NCBI GenBank assembly: GCA_934045075.1
Contig: OW203738.1
Coordinates: forward strand, 8,168,868-8,232,867
Direction of reading: 5' to 3'
DNA length: 64,000 nt
Source: Yponomeuta sedellus
Lineage: Eukaryota; Arthropoda; Insecta; Lepidoptera; Yponomeutidae
The position numbers and the translations under genes are program-made. Below the pieces are notes generated by a model. The model searched no databases, had not been told where the DNA came from, and saw only the letters and a program-made list of their open reading frames with translations. Numbering within the stretch: position 1 is the stretch's first letter; every line of letters begins with the position of its first letter. Positions 24,497 through 35,455 of this stretch are shown here, in pieces.

Positions 24497-27400
24497 TTAC
24501 AAAGATATTAAATAGGTATCCGTGGATTCGTTACTATTTACAATTTTTCCCTTTTGTGTAGTTAGTAGATATTGCTTGAATTTAATTTTAAAGCATCTAA
24601 TAGAAGGGGAATCTCTAATAGGAGGCGGAATGTTGTTCCAACATTTGGTGGCACAATAACGAAAACTTCCACGAAATGCCGTTGAATGGTGAGATGGACA
24701 GACCAACAGTAGTGGAACGCGTGAATGACGTTGACTAAATTGTAGCTTATTGTATAGATATGAGGGTTTTCTTTTCTTAATGATTCCAAAGAGTAAATTG
24801 GCTAGGTGTAAAGTACGACGTGATTCCATGTTAAGCAAATTATTTCTATTTAAATAAGGTGTAACATGCGCTCTACGAGGAATGGAAAAGCAAAATCTTG
24901 CACATGAGTTTTGCACTCGCTGAATAAGCTTCTTTGATCTGCCCAATAAACAACCACCAATAACAGTATCGGCATAGTTCAGTTTCGATAAGATCAATGA
25001 TTCACACAATTGTATTCTCTTATCTATACTTATATATGGTCGTATTTTATAAAGTACGTGTAGTCTATAGTAACAATTTCTTACGGTTTCTAGAACATGC
25101 TTTTCAAATTTCAGTTTATCGTCCATCAGCACTCCTAAGTTTCGTGCTTCAGTAACTTTTTCTACCGCTATATTTCTAATTTTAAGCTCGGGTGTACAAC
25201 TATTTATTTTTTCTATCTGTAATTTTGTACCCAGAACAAGAAATTTTGTTTTTGTTGGATTCAGCGCTAAGCCATTTTTTGTAGACCACTGTAAAATTTT
25301 TTCAAGTTCCATATTTAATTTTGCTACTTCCTCCGTCGTATCTTTAGGTTTGAAAGATCTATAAACTTGCAGATCATCTGCATACAGGTGATATTTACTA
25401 TTAGTGATACAATTTGGCAAGTCAGCAGTGTAAAGAATGTACAGTATCGGCCCCAGAATCGAACCTTGCGGGACTCCTTTCATAACCATTGATGAGACTG
25501 AATGTTTCTTAGTACCTCCCATGTTACACAATTCAACAATTTGGGACCGGTTACTTAGGTAACTTGACATCCATTTAATCGAGTTATTATCAAAACCATA
25601 GTAGGCTAGTTTGGACAAAAGTAGTGTTGGGCTTATCGTATCAAAAGCTCGAGAAAAATCAAGAAGTACGAGGATTGTACCGTCTCCCACGTCTTGGCTT
25701 GCCAAAATATCATCGACAACGTCCATAAGTGCTGTTGCGGTGCTCCTACCTGATCCAAACCCAGACTGCCTTTCCGGGAGTATGTTGTTGATAACCAAAT
25801 ACTCTGACAACTGCAAACATACTACTTTTTCAACTATTTTAGACAAAAAGGGTAGAATGCTTATTGGTCTGAGATCTTTATATTGTGTTGGATTATTATT
25901 TTTTGGTATTGGTCTTACTTTTGCAATCTTCCATGCCTCGGGGAATGAACCAGTTTCAATAGATCTATTTACGAGACCAGTTATTACACCAAGCGTATGT
26001 GGTAACGTCATAAGTACCATATCTAGCGTGATTCCATCAAAACCTTGCGCGTTTGTTTTAAAACCCTTTATGATTTTTAACACTTTTTCCTTTTCAATAG
26101 TTTTAAGAGTGAAAGATGAAGAACTAAAACGATTAAACCAGTAGTGCGACAACAATGAAATATCTAATTCATTATTACTGGGAATATCTAGGAAATGAGC
26201 GTTAATCTGATCAGGGTTATTTAAATTTTCAGGAAGCTCACTTTGCTTTTTCTTGAAATCTGCTATATTGCGTTTAATATGCTTCCAAAGTTTACGTGGC
26301 TCTGTCAGATTGTTATTAATATAGTGTTCGAAATACGCCGTTTTCTCAGTGTGAATTGCTGCACTTACTATTGTTTTTAATTCTTTATAGTATTTTTTAT
26401 CGCTTTCTAATTTAGTCTGCCTACTTTTGACGTGAGCTTCGTTTCTTAATTTTATCATCTCTTTAACTGTTGGAGTAAACCATGGATAATTGAAGTCTTT
26501 TAAATATAAAGTTTTTAAGGGAGCGTGGATATCGAATATAGAAGTGATGCAATCATTAAAAGCAATTAATGACTCATTTACATCCTCACCCAATACATTC
26601 TCCCATTTTACACTGGCCAGATTGGCATTGAAAAGTTCCAAATTAATGTCCCTAAGGGGCCTGTAGACTATCCATTGTGGAGAGGGCTTTGGTTTTTTAA
26701 TGTGTAACTCACATGAAAGGAAAGCATGATTGCTTAGCTCAGGCACGAAATCTACGCAAACTTTTGACACTGTTGTTCTGCTGAATATGAGGTCTATAAG
26801 TGTTTCAGAGTGAGTTGTGAAGTGTGTCGCTTCATTAACATATTGGTGAAGATTCATGTATGTTGCAAACTCTAGCAGCTTCTTAGAACTGGAGTCTTCT
26901 GGTTTTAATAAATCTATATTAAAGTCGCCTAATAAAACAATATGATCATAGGGCGAAAACGAGCTCACCGACTGTGTTAAGGCATCTAAAAATGTATCTA
27001 CGTTCACCCACTGTGGCCGATACGCAGTACCTATAGCAACTTTGAGTCCATTTTGTTTTATACCAATCCACATTTGTTCTACTGAGGATGGTGGGTGTTC
27101 GAGAAATCGGACGTAAATTCCACGTCGCAGGTAAAAACCGACCCCTCCGCCGCGCGAGCGCGCGCCTGCAGCACGCGGCACATGCCGCAGTCGGTAGCCG
27201 GGCGGCACGGGCGCACGCAGATCCTCGCCCGCGCGCAGCCAAGTCTCATTAATAGCCATAATGTCAACTGCGTGTTTTTCCATAGCTAGGAGAAACTCAT
27301 CATGACGTGTACCAAGTGACCCTGGATTCAGCAGACCTATACTTATGTTTTTACTGATAATAAACCTTATGATGTAGGCAAAAGATACTTGAATTAATCG

Positions 27401-27520
27401 ACAATTAATTAGAAACTTTCTAAGCATAGTAACATGACGTTGGTTTGGCGTGAAGATAGGATATAATGTTGCGTATATGGTTCGTAATGACAAAGAGATA
27501 ATTTTAATAAAAATATTCAT
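24497..27520 (-). CDS. LINE ORF2: endonuclease-reverse transcriptase (CR1/Jockey-type)
   Basis: This 1007-residue uninterrupted protein has the domain order of a non-LTR retrotransposon ORF2. An apurinic-type endonuclease comes first: LLNPGSLGTRHDEF near residues 60-75, INETWL near 90, GDFNIDLL near 197, and SNHAFLSCEL near 265. A reverse transcriptase follows, with fingers and palm motifs PIPKNNNPTQYKDLRPIS, LLDFSRAFDT near 619, GVPQGSILGPILY near 680 and the catalytic YADD near 712. A thumb-like region with NLGVLMDDKLKF comes next. The ATG at 27520 is real. No RNase H domain is seen. ORF1 lies 140 nt upstream on the same strand. Lack of any stop or frameshift implies a young copy, possibly still able to code. 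CR1 clade is favoured because ORF1 carries a PHD-like finger; the exact clade needs a tree. Confidence 0.95.
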   Translation of the reverse strand: MNIFIKIISLSLRTIYATLYPIFTPNQRHVTMLRKFLINCRLIQVSFAYIIRFIISKNISIGLLNPGSLGTRHDEFLLAMEKHAVDIMAINETWLRAGEDLRAPVPPGYRLRHVPRAAGARSRGGGVGFYLRRGIYVRFLEHPPSSVEQMWIGIKQNGLKVAIGTAYRPQWVNVDTFLDALTQSVSSFSPYDHIVLLGDFNIDLLKPEDSSSKKLLEFATYMNLHQYVNEATHFTTHSETLIDLIFSRTTVSKVCVDFVPELSNHAFLSCELHIKKPKPSPQWIVYRPLRDINLELFNANLASVKWENVLGEDVNESLIAFNDCITSIFDIHAPLKTLYLKDFNYPWFTPTVKEMIKLRNEAHVKSRQTKLESDKKYYKELKTIVSAAIHTEKTAYFEHYINNNLTEPRKLWKHIKRNIADFKKKQSELPENLNNPDQINAHFLDIPSNNELDISLLSHYWFNRFSSSSFTLKTIEKEKVLKIIKGFKTNAQGFDGITLDMVLMTLPHTLGVITGLVNRSIETGSFPEAWKIAKVRPIPKNNNPTQYKDLRPISILPFLSKIVEKVVCLQLSEYLVINNILPERQSGFGSGRSTATALMDVVDDILASQDVGDGTILVLLDFSRAFDTISPTLLLSKLAYYGFDNNSIKWMSSYLSNRSQIVELCNMGGTKKHSVSSMVMKGVPQGSILGPILYILYTADLPNCITNSKYHLYADDLQVYRSFKPKDTTEEVAKLNMELEKILQWSTKNGLALNPTKTKFLVLGTKLQIEKINSCTPELKIRNIAVEKVTEARNLGVLMDDKLKFEKHVLETVRNCYYRLHVLYKIRPYISIDKRIQLCESLILSKLNYADTVIGGCLLGRSKKLIQRVQNSCARFCFSIPRRAHVTPYLNRNNLLNMESRRTLHLANLLFGIIKKRKPSYLYNKLQFSQRHSRVPLLLVCPSHHSTAFRGSFRYCATKCWNNIPPPIRDSPSIRCFKIKFKQYLLTTQKGKIVNSNESTDTYLISL

Positions 27521-27660
27521 AGTAAGTATTAGTTGCTGGGACTGAACACATCGGTACGGATCTATTATTATAATTGAAATGCATCCAGAAAAGTAATAGC
27601 GAGATAACTCTGAATAATTTAAACATTTATAAGCACATGCTGTAGAGGTCGCAGCCCTAT

Positions 27661-28833
27661 TTAGGATTTTACAAAATTTAAAACGTCAGCTTCGCTTCGC
27701 AAGGGAATCCTCTGTGAAGTGTGCTCCCTGCGGCCGTAGACCCGGCCCTCTCGCGTCCATATGAATCGCCAGCCAGCATTGCGGCCAGCATCACGGGCCC
27801 GGGCAAATAGAGCGCGGTTGGTCCTGGTTAGTCGCTCGTTCACGTAGAACCGGCGCGGCTCATGTGGGGGTAAGCCTAGATCTGCTGTGGTCGCGCCGCG
27901 GCGGACTCGCGCGCTCTTCATCAGTTCGTCGCGGAGCGCGCGGCGCAACAGTCGAACTACGATTGGGCGCGGCCGCGGTGCCGGAGAACCTACAGTGGGG
28001 CCGCGCTTTGGACCAATTCGCACTGCGCTAACCATGTCACGTTCTTCCAGTGTCATCCCCAACTTAGTCGCTACGGATTTGACCACATGCCCTACGGATT
28101 CACCATCGCACTCCGGAATGTTTGTAATTTCGACGTCATTGCATAGCAACTCCTGGTCTCTGTCGTTGAGCTGATCCTGTAGGTTGTTGACTTTTTCCGT
28201 CAATGCACCCATGTCCACTGAGGAAGAAGACGAAAACTTTTTTTCTAGGGTTAAAAAATCCTCCCTTAACTGTAAATTCTCGCCTCGGAGTACATCGACT
28301 TCCTCCTTGAAACTTGCTCGCAGCTTGGTCAATATGGCATTGAATTCGCTCGTAATGGCTGCCCTGAATTTGTCCAATTTGTCATCCAGCAGCTTTTCCA
28401 ACTGGTGGAATGTAACTGAGTGTGCATCAGCAGGGTTAGCCATCAGGGGTAGCGTAGCCGCAGGGATAGCGGACGATGTGGGAATAGCGGCCGGCGGGGG
28501 AGCCGGCATAGCAGTGGGGACAGCAGAGGAGACGGCTCGGGCTCCCGTGGCAGCCGGTTCACAAACGTCCATCTCCGCCATCACCCTTGACGCGCCGGCG
28601 AGGGGACCGGGCCTCTGCTCAAATAGCTTTCGGGTTGGCGTGTCGTCGCCCCTTCTGCGACTTTCGCGAACTGTAATATTTTCACATTCGGGGCACTTCC
28701 ATTGTGCCTTATTTAGCTCCCTGAATTTAGCCGAAGTCATGTTAAGACATTGATGGTGATATCGCCTATGGCACATAAAGCAGTTCAAAGCCTCAACGTT
28801 AGGTACGGCAACCATACAAGCTTCGCAATTCAT
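27661..28833 (-). CDS. LINE ORF1: PHD-like finger, coiled coil and FP25K-like domain
   Basis: This is the first ORF of the LINE whose ORF2 begins 140 nt downstream. The first ATG is at 28833, giving 390 residues. The open frame extends further upstream but has no ATG there. Residues 2-50 carry a Cys/His array with spacing CEAC, CFMC, HRRYHHQC and CPEC, which is PHD/RING-like. A low-complexity Ala/Pro linker follows, then a coiled coil with LREDFLTLEKKF and LTEKVNNLQDQLNDRDQEL. The C-terminal part (DVEITNIPE, VSAVRIGP, RPIVVRLLRR, TTADLGLPP, FYVNERLTRTN, FIWTREGRVY) resembles the domain shared by insect LINE ORF1 proteins and the baculovirus FP25K family. It is probably an RNA-binding or particle-forming protein. 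The domain assignment is by eye. Confidence 0.85.
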   Translation of the reverse strand: MNCEACMVAVPNVEALNCFMCHRRYHHQCLNMTSAKFRELNKAQWKCPECENITVRESRRRGDDTPTRKLFEQRPGPLAGASRVMAEMDVCEPAATGARAVSSAVPTAMPAPPPAAIPTSSAIPAATLPLMANPADAHSVTFHQLEKLLDDKLDKFRAAITSEFNAILTKLRASFKEEVDVLRGENLQLREDFLTLEKKFSSSSSVDMGALTEKVNNLQDQLNDRDQELLCNDVEITNIPECDGESVGHVVKSVATKLGMTLEERDMVSAVRIGPKRGPTVGSPAPRPRPIVVRLLRRALRDELMKSARVRRGATTADLGLPPHEPRRFYVNERLTRTNRALFARARDAGRNAGWRFIWTREGRVYGRREHTSQRIPLRSEADVLNFVKS

Positions 28834-29000
28834 TCTGGAGGCTAAGGTAAGCGATGCTGACTTACACAAGCAAGGCAATGCGGGCAAGCGGGCGCTCTGT
28901 AGGTGCGAAAAGGACGGAGTTGCTCATACCGTTCTTGTATTGTATTCAATAAGACAACAATAATTTCAATAATTTAAGGTCATGTCTGTAAATTGATAAC
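28834..29000 (-). mobile_element. 5' leader of the two-ORF LINE
   Basis: Sequence upstream of ORF1 keeps the GC-rich character of ORF1 to about 28920 and then becomes AT-rich. The 5' end of the element should lie here. I could not find a target-site duplication that fixes it. Confidence 0.4.
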
Positions 29001-29270
29001 TCTATGTGAGGTTGGAGGTATTACTGAGGTTGGCCGAATCGTTAACTGATTTTAATCATACTGTACTCTTAGTACTTTAATTTCTTTGTAAAGTAGGTAA
29101 TGCGTAGAAAACTGAAATCAGCGAACCAGAGACGTAGAGAACTTACATCTCAGTCTTAAACTCTGTCCACGAACAATGTGATGCAAGCTGCCTTTGATTC
29201 GATTTTGGTATGGAGAAATGCAGCGGAAAAATTTTGACCATCTTTACCTCACCTTTTTTACCTCTTCAGT

Positions 29271-29322
29271 TCTGACCTTAAAAATAAAATTAGGAATCTT
29301 TTGTTATTTTTAAGGTCAGGAC
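29271..29322. repeat. Short hairpin
   Basis: CTGACCTTAAAAATAA and TTATTTTTAAGGTCAG are complements about 20 nt apart. Confidence 0.75.
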
Positions 29323-29489
29323 CGAAAACACTAAATATCTCTCCCGATCGGAAAGTTATTAGTGTTCTAATTAGTTTCCAGTGTACTTATTGGATCGTTA
29401 TAAAAGACTTAACATTTTATTTCTTGGCTGCAGAATTCGAATTTATTTTTTCAGCGATATCGTTGACAATACCTACTAAATACGTGTAT

Positions 29490-29690
29490 TGACTAGTCTT
29501 TCCTGTGGGCCAGGCCGAATAAGCTGTCAAGATCGTATAGGTGCTGGGCCAGCCTTCACCATTTAAAACCATGTCCCAGGCACTACAGCATCCGAGTGGT
29601 CCCTTCACCCATCTAGTGTGAGTGAAGATGTCACTGGACGCTGCATTAATCATTCCAATACGTCGATGCAAAGATCAATATTACTAAATG
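29490..29690. repeat. Dispersed repeat shared with 62035-62200
   Basis: CATGTCCCAGGCACTACAGC, TCCGAGTGGTCCCTTCACCC and GATGCAAAG match the order and spacing of the copy at 62035. An RTE-like tail piece (CCAGCAGTGGGCTCTATTCA) follows at 29735-29765. Confidence 0.6.
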
Positions 29691-29994
29691 CGTCAAAATA
29701 GGCACAGGACTGGGAGGGTTGGCGTGACAATGAAGAGGCCTTGGCCCAGCAGTGGGCTCTATTCACAAAATCTATCTAATGAAAATGTAAATTAATATCA
29801 CTTAAGGAGTACACTTTATTACTTAAGTTATCGGAAAACTATGGACAATATTGCAAGAGGATATATCTATAAATCACGTTGACGTTGAATCTTATAGCCG
29901 AGCTTCTTCACTATCCAGTGAAGAAGCTTGGTAGTTAATAAGATTGATAGTTAAATTAAAATAAATATTGCGAGTGTCCTTTTAACATTTTTTT

Positions 29995-30192
29995 ATAAGA
30001 TAACATTTACACACAGGCACATACATTGCTTCTGCCCTAAACTAGGAACCCTGTGTCGTGGGAACCAAAAACAGTGACGTAACAAACATGTAAACATGCA
30101 AGACCTGTTTTTTTTTCGTCCCCAGCCGAGGTTCAAACCCGGGACCTCTCGCATGGTAGGCAGATGCACTACCGCTGCGCCACAGAGGCCGT
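29995..30192 (-). mobile_element. G-SINE
   Basis: Same family as 13690. Antisense landmarks are ACAGGCACATACATTGCTTC, GTGTCGTGGGAACC, CGGGACCTCTCGCATGGTAG and GCGCCACAGAGGC. Confidence 0.82.
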
Positions 30193-31902
30193 CGTGCTTT
30201 TGTCATAATTGTTCTGTACAAAAGCGGTAACTTCTCTTTTACCCGCGCCCTCTCACATGTTTGTGGAACTTTAAAACCGTCGGCTGGAGTGCTTCAAACG
30301 ACTATTGGTTTCACTTTTGTCCGAATAAAAAAGCGTTTGTTTTGCAACCGCTTTTTTGCCGGTCAGGATTTTGGCCAAAACGGTTTTGGGGTTATTTTCA
30401 GTCAGCTTATTAGAGTCAGAATATTGATGTGTTGTTCGGCAGTTCCGGATCCAATTGATTAAAGTGAGGCTCAGCTGTTATAAAATAATAAATTTAACTT
30501 AACCGAAGAGCTACAATTGTGGTATTTACTTGCTATTTTTCATGGGACGGCAAAAAAGAAGCTCACCAGAATCAGACCGACAGAAAATTTTGTAAACTGA
30601 AAACTGATTACTACTGTTTGAAATTAGACATATATTTTACTCATATTTTTACGTCGTCAGACGACTGGAAGAATAAAAGAAATACAGAAAAATAAAATGA
30701 GACACCAAAACACAGCTTCTTCCTGCACCAAGGATAGCTGGATGTGATCTTTCTTTTTAAGATAATTTAATTAATTTCATTTTTACTTACTTTCAGTTTT
30801 TGCCATTCAGTGCCGTGTGGTAGTGCTTATATCACACTACGCTCTACATGGCACATGTCATATTCCAGAGCCAGAGAAGGGACCTAATGATAGATAGATA
30901 ACTCTGCAATCCATTTCAGTAACCATGGATTGCATAGTCACACATGAATGTCGTAGTGTAGGACGCCCTCCAACTAGGTGGGATGACGATCTGCAAAAAA
31001 CTGCAAGCAGATGCTGGATGCGTCACGCTGAAGACAGGGCGCTTTGGCACTCATTAGGGGAGGGCTATGTCCAGCAGTGGACTAGTATAGCCTGACGACG
31101 ACGACGAACGACGTGCATGTCATTAAGTATAATCGGGATACTTACCAGAATCCAAAAACACTTCTACGCATTTAATATCTAGCCATTGAATCCCAGAAAA
31201 TATATGTATTAATACCTAAACGACAATCCCTATTTACCTGCAACAGAAGCCTACTATCGTGTACAATTCAACACGCCGCTATCTACCCCGTTACACTCGA
31301 AACTCGCGCTTATTCTAAGCACTTTAAGAGCTATCATGAAGTAGCCTTGGTGATGTGCATCGTACGAGCTAGCCCTGTATTAGGATAGAGCTCGAAACAC
31401 TCCGGTAGCGGACGGCCCCTCGTTAGCCGTCCAAATTAATGCCGGCCATTCGCAGCCGGACGCCCGGCAGTTGTTCTTAAATCTAATTACCTACTGGTCG
31501 GCCACCCCTGCCTGATGGATGGCACCGCCAAATGCTGCTCGATTAATGCATGCATTTTTACTTAAGTGTATGCTAGTCTCTTCTATGTCTGAGAGATATT
31601 GGTGAAGAATAAACGCTCATGCGTCCAACGCTTACGATGAATCGGGCTGCGTCTTCTATGTACAGTCGATTTAACTTACTTGTCGAACTTAGTAAACAAG
31701 ATTCTAACCAATTCGCATTTGATGTCAAAACTGGATATTTTCTCGCAAGTTCATCAGCTTTGTTTGTAAAATTGGTAGCGTGTTATCTAAAATAGTGTCC
31801 CAAGTGACTTGGCAGTTTTCGACCAAAAAGTCATTTTCCGGTAGAATCTTGTTTACTAAAATGGAGAAGTAAGCATAAATGGACTGTACCCGTGAGCAGC
31901 CT
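30193..31902. other. No gene seen; one RTE fragment inside
   Basis: Apart from the fragment at 30955, the stretch is single copy to my eye. A GC-richer part at 31260-31560 (CCGGTAGCGGACGGCCCCTC, GCCGGCCATTCGCAGCCGGA) stands out as possible conserved non-coding DNA. Confidence 0.45.
30955..31110 (+). pseudogene. RTE-like LINE 3' fragment
   Basis: GTAGGACGCCCTCCAACTAG opens a stretch closely matching 15697-15840 (GRPPTRWDDDL-type coding sequence, then GGGAGGGCTATGTCCAGCAG). It ends in a short GACGAC tail. Confidence 0.75.
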
Positions 31903-32070
31903 TTATCTGACCCAGCGAACTTCGTACCGCCTAACAGTTGATTCTTTTTTTTTCTCGAAACATCCTCGTACTTCAAGGAATATTCTAAAAAAAGAATTAG
32001 CGAAATTCGATTCAGCTGCTATCGAGATTTGCGCTTACCAACACATTCAGTGATTAATTTTTATATTATA

Positions 32071-32076
<6 letters not shown>
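31903..32076 (-). mobile_element. Helitron-like copy, 3' end eroded
   Basis: Antisense of the copies at 53976-54589: CCAGCGAACTTCGTACCGCC, CATCCTCGTACTTCAAGGAA and CCAACACATTCAGTGATT. The terminal CTAG has become ATCTG. Confidence 0.65.
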
Positions 32077-32101
<25 letters not shown>

Positions 32102-32102
32102 C
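32073..32102. repeat. TA dinucleotide run
   Basis: About 14 TA units lie at the outer end of a Helitron-like copy. Confidence 0.9.
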
Positions 32103-32399
32103 CAAAAATGGGGTTCTTGCCAATACGAATAAGTTTTCTTATTGTTCTTTCTGTGCCTCTTATATACCTGCCTCTATGTACTACATATATTCTTCTCGAC
32201 CGATTTCGGTCACGGCGACCGCTTCAGCTCCGTTCTACTCGTCGTTCTAATCTCTTTACTAAAAGAGGTTGAAAGTCAGCTCCGCATATTCTTCTTCGTT
32301 TCTTGCCAAGCAAAACAGGCCTTCAACTCTGGTTACATCAGTATATTCCCTGATGTTTCTGAGCTAAAACTTCCTTCGAAGAACATTACAGTAAAAGTT

Positions 32400-32600
32400 A
32401 ACATAACATAACATTTACATACAGGCACATACATTGCTTCTGGCCCACACTAGGATACCCTGTGTCGTGGGAACCAGAAACAACGACATCACCAACATGT
32501 AAACATCCAAGACCTGGGGTTGTTTTTGTCCCCAGCCGGGGTTTGAACCCGGGACCTCTTGCATGGTAGGCAGATGCGCTACCGCTACGCCACAGAGGTT
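32400..32600 (-). mobile_element. G-SINE
   Basis: Antisense copy with AACATAACATAACATTTACA at the tail side and TACCGCTACGCCACAGAGGT at the head side. Close to the copy at 29995. Confidence 0.82.
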
Positions 32601-32984
32601 ATTCGGTAGTTTCTTGAAAATCGCAAAAAAAGTATCAGTTGTTCACAAATGACATATTTATTACAACTTAATGAGTTTAAGTTCTGTTTGTTGAATGCCC
32701 ATGTACAATGTGAGCTGCTGCCTTCGGGCTCTTGAGTTGAGTAGTAGTGGAGAAAATGACAGCGGTAAAAAAACCTCACTGTAACCATATTTCATCAAAT
32801 CACCTTAAGTAAATACATTACTTGGTACAACACAACTTGTTGGTACAAGTACAACTAAGGAGGGCAATTAACAACACGCAATAGTAAACATTCAACACGT
32901 AACAGCTCTTACGAAAGTAAAAGTAACCGTCTATTTATGTAGCGCGCCTTTATACCCCCCCCCTGAGGGTTTTTGAACAACTCA

Positions 32985-33165
32985 GGTTTCCTCACGATGT
33001 TTTCTTTCACATTTAGCGAATGGTATTGCTACTATAATTTACAAACGTACATAATTCAAGTAAAAAAAAGTCATCGGTAGGTGCATGCCGGGATTTGAAC
33101 CCACGACCTCCCCAATTGAGAAATAAGTCGGTGTTCTGAGGCACCGCTACCATCGCTCATATGTC
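32985..33165 (-). mobile_element. C-SINE (tRNA-like)
   Basis: Antisense body (AGGTTTCCTCACGATGTTTT, CACATTTAGCGAATGGTATT) and antisense tRNA-like head (CATGCCGGGATTTGAACCCA, CGACCTCC). Confidence 0.75.
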
Positions 33166-33227
33166 ACCTGCAGCATTAAAAGATATGAAAGAGCTGATAT
33201 TTTTGCAATTTTTACTAAAGAAGTTGA

Positions 33228-33508
33228 TACGGAATCAATCACTTGAGTTAAGCAACAATAGGTGCGGTCAGGTGCAGGATGGGTGACCGTCCCGTGACTA
33301 CCGCTAATGGCATTTTTTCCGAGCGCTTCCGTGCTTCGCAAGGCACGCTAAGCCGTTGGTGCCGGCTGTCATGTAATGGCAGTCGCTAAGCCATGTCAGA
33401 GGACTTGTAGGCGGCTTGATAACTTCTGACAGTAAGACCCGCCCGCCAACCCGCATTTGGCCCGCGTAGTGAAGTAGGGCCTAACCGTCGTGCGATGCAA
33501 AAAAAGAC
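33228..33508 (+). mobile_element. 5S-SINE, 5'-truncated
   Basis: Sense copy starting inside the head (GGAATCAATCACTTGAGTTA). It carries GGTGCGGTCAGGTGCAGGAT, GGGTGACCGTCCCGTGACTA and the body, ending near AAAAAGACCC. The 3' terminus is lost. Confidence 0.82.
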
Positions 33509-34030
33509 CCAAATTTAATATCAACGAGTTGATACATTAGCATTTTTCGAAAAGAATCTTTCACGACTTTAAGAGCCGAAAATTTCCCACTATGTTTTCC
33601 TTCACAGCTGACCTCAATAAGGCTAAATAAGCACTCAATTTCCGCTAATCATCCGAAACAAGTGGCGTACCAGACCCAAATTACAAAAGCCTATCACGGC
33701 TCCACCGCTAAAGCGCCGTCATAACTAAGCAGCGGTGCGGCCATCGCCTACCCGAATTCCCGCTCAAAGCTATGCAGATCCGTCGGTCGGCCGCGCAAAT
33801 ATTTAACGAGCGTCCCTTACAACACAAAATCAAACCTTTTATTTAACTACGTCCACACTGAGGGTGGAAGGATACGCCTCCTCTGCAGGCGAGGAGACGT
33901 TTTTATAGCCCCTTTAAGGCGCTTAGAGGAGGTAACTAGGGCCACCAATGGAACAAAAATCATAACGAGTTTTATAATACGTAGATTTCGGTAAATATGT
34001 ATTTGAGTATCATTTTATATTTTTCGTTCT
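33509..34030. other. Non-repetitive stretch, no gene seen
   Basis: 33600-33840 is GC-richer than its surroundings (AAGCAGCGGTGCGGCCATCG) and shares nothing with the repeat families. It may be conserved non-coding DNA upstream of the Runx gene. Confidence 0.4.
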
Positions 34031-34079
34031 TCTTCAGGCTATATTAGTCCTCTAATATAGCCTGAAGAAGATAATAGCC

Positions 34080-34300
34080 CTCCCCTAATGAGCGCCACAG
34101 CGCAAGATTGTGCCATCATTGGGGGGTACTGCCCATAATCCCCACGCTGGGCATGCGGGTTGGGGATCGCAGTTTGGTGGAAATGTACTGCAGGGGGCGC
34201 TGCTGCCCACGCCCCGGTTTGTGTCCCTTAGTCGCCTTGTACGACACCCGCGGGAAGAATTTGGCTTGGTGCTATTCTTTAGGCCGACACCACACAGCAT
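34080..34300. repeat. Dispersed repeat, copy 1
   Basis: CCTCCCCTAATGAGCGCCAC to GCCGACACCACACAGCA, highly similar to 45250-45478. The middle is GC-rich (CAGGGGGCGCTGCTGCCCAC). The left edge joins the RTE tail (complement of GGGAGGGCTAT). Preceded at 34032-34075 by a palindromic ATATTAGTCCTCTAATATAG. Confidence 0.75.
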
Positions 34301-34707
34301 TTTATATTTTTCGTACTACTTTATATATGTTTGTGTATTTAAACTATATTTGTATTATTTAGGGAATCTATTAATCTATTTTATGTAATAAATCACTCTT
34401 ACATTATATTGTTTACTGGCGCTACCTCTTCCTTTGTTCGCATCATCGTGGGTAAGCTGAAAGAAAATACTATCTAGTAAAAAAGCTCGCCTTTGTACAA
34501 ATTAGGTTTTTAGTGCAAGAAGTTTTCATTCAATACGTTTTTATCTAAAAGTGAACAGTCTAGAACCCAGTGAACAGTCTAGAACCTAGGATCAACAATT
34601 TAGAACTTTAATCGATTGCTGCCAAAAACGGCTGTTTTCAGCGAAAATCTATTTAAGTCCTAGGATATAAATTATGCTACATTCTAGGCTGTATGTACTA
34701 AAAATTG

Positions 34708-34950
34708 GTATAAGATAAGAATATTCTTTATTGTACACCAGGAAAAATCAAACAAAAAATAATGAAAAGGTATCACAAATATAAAATATTATATATATTT
34801 TTTAAAAAAAACTTATATTACAACTAGTTATGATTTTTGTTCCATTGGTGGCGCTAGTTAGCACGTCGAAGAGCCTTAACAAGGCCAATTCCTAATAACA
34901 ACTCTGTAAAGGTACAGAGTACAATTGACGGCAATAAGGCCGTAATATTA
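34708..34950 (-). repeat. D-repeat copy, interrupted
   Basis: ATAAGATAAGAATATTCTTT to ATTGTACACCAGGAAAAATC at the left, and ACAATTGACGGCAATAAGGC at the right. The intervening part differs from other copies. Confidence 0.6.
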
Positions 34951-35134
34951 ACTGACTCGTACAATACCCGACAAATAACTTAAACAAACAAATGACGCTG
35001 ACTCTGCAAAGACGTATTTCAGACCTAACTGGCGGTGAACGCGAAATGTAACTTAAAATAACATGTATATTGTCATTGCTGGGCGCAGGCGCTCAGGTTT
35101 CCTCACGATATTTTTTTTTCACGTTTAAAAGAAT

Positions 35135-35203
35135 TTCCGGGGGGTTGCAGGTTCATGTCCCGGCATGGATGGAGTTTTTAGCCTCTAAATAGGTTTTTAC
35201 AAC
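35135..35203 (+). mobile_element. A-repeat 3' fragment
   Basis: GGGTTGCAGGTTCATGTCCC, GGCATGGATGGAG and TTTAGCCTCTAAATAGGTTT represent the T-arm and tail only. A fragment related to the C-SINE body (TCAGGTTTCCTCACGATA) lies directly upstream. Confidence 0.65.
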
Positions 35204-35266
35204 GCTATGTACTCGTACTTTGGAAAAGGTAGGTGATGACAACTTTTCATGAAACAAATCTTCTTA

Positions 35267-35455
35267 GCCCCTGTTTCACAATGTTCAAATAAAGTTCCAG
35301 ATAAGCTATCCGCAACCAGGGCTGCCGTTTGTTCTAAATTTAAATAAATTTTCATGCATTGCGTGTGTTCGTTTATGGCTTCAAATTTAGAACAAACGGC
35401 AGCCCTGGTTGCGGATAGCTTACGGAACTTTATCTGCAGATTGTGAAACAGACCC
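35267..35455. mobile_element. 189-bp hairpin MITE, probably PIF/Harbinger type
   Basis: TTA flanks both sides (35264-35266, 35456-35458). Ends resemble GGGTCTGTTTCACAAT in inverted orientation. The arms pair over about 70 bp, with a nearly perfect inner block (AGCTATCCGCAACCAGGGCT, then GCCGTTTGTTCTAAATTT). Three-base TTA duplication and G-rich termini suggest PIF/Harbinger. Confidence 0.8.

Noticed and set aside
27887..28753. Open frames on the + strand opposite LINE ORF1 (27887-28174 and 28184-28753)
   Set aside because: They are shadows of the GC-rich ORF1, without family resemblance.
28834..28887. N-terminal extension of LINE ORF1 to 28887
   Set aside because: The codon at 28887 is TTG. 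The first ATG is at 28833, directly before the Cys/His finger.
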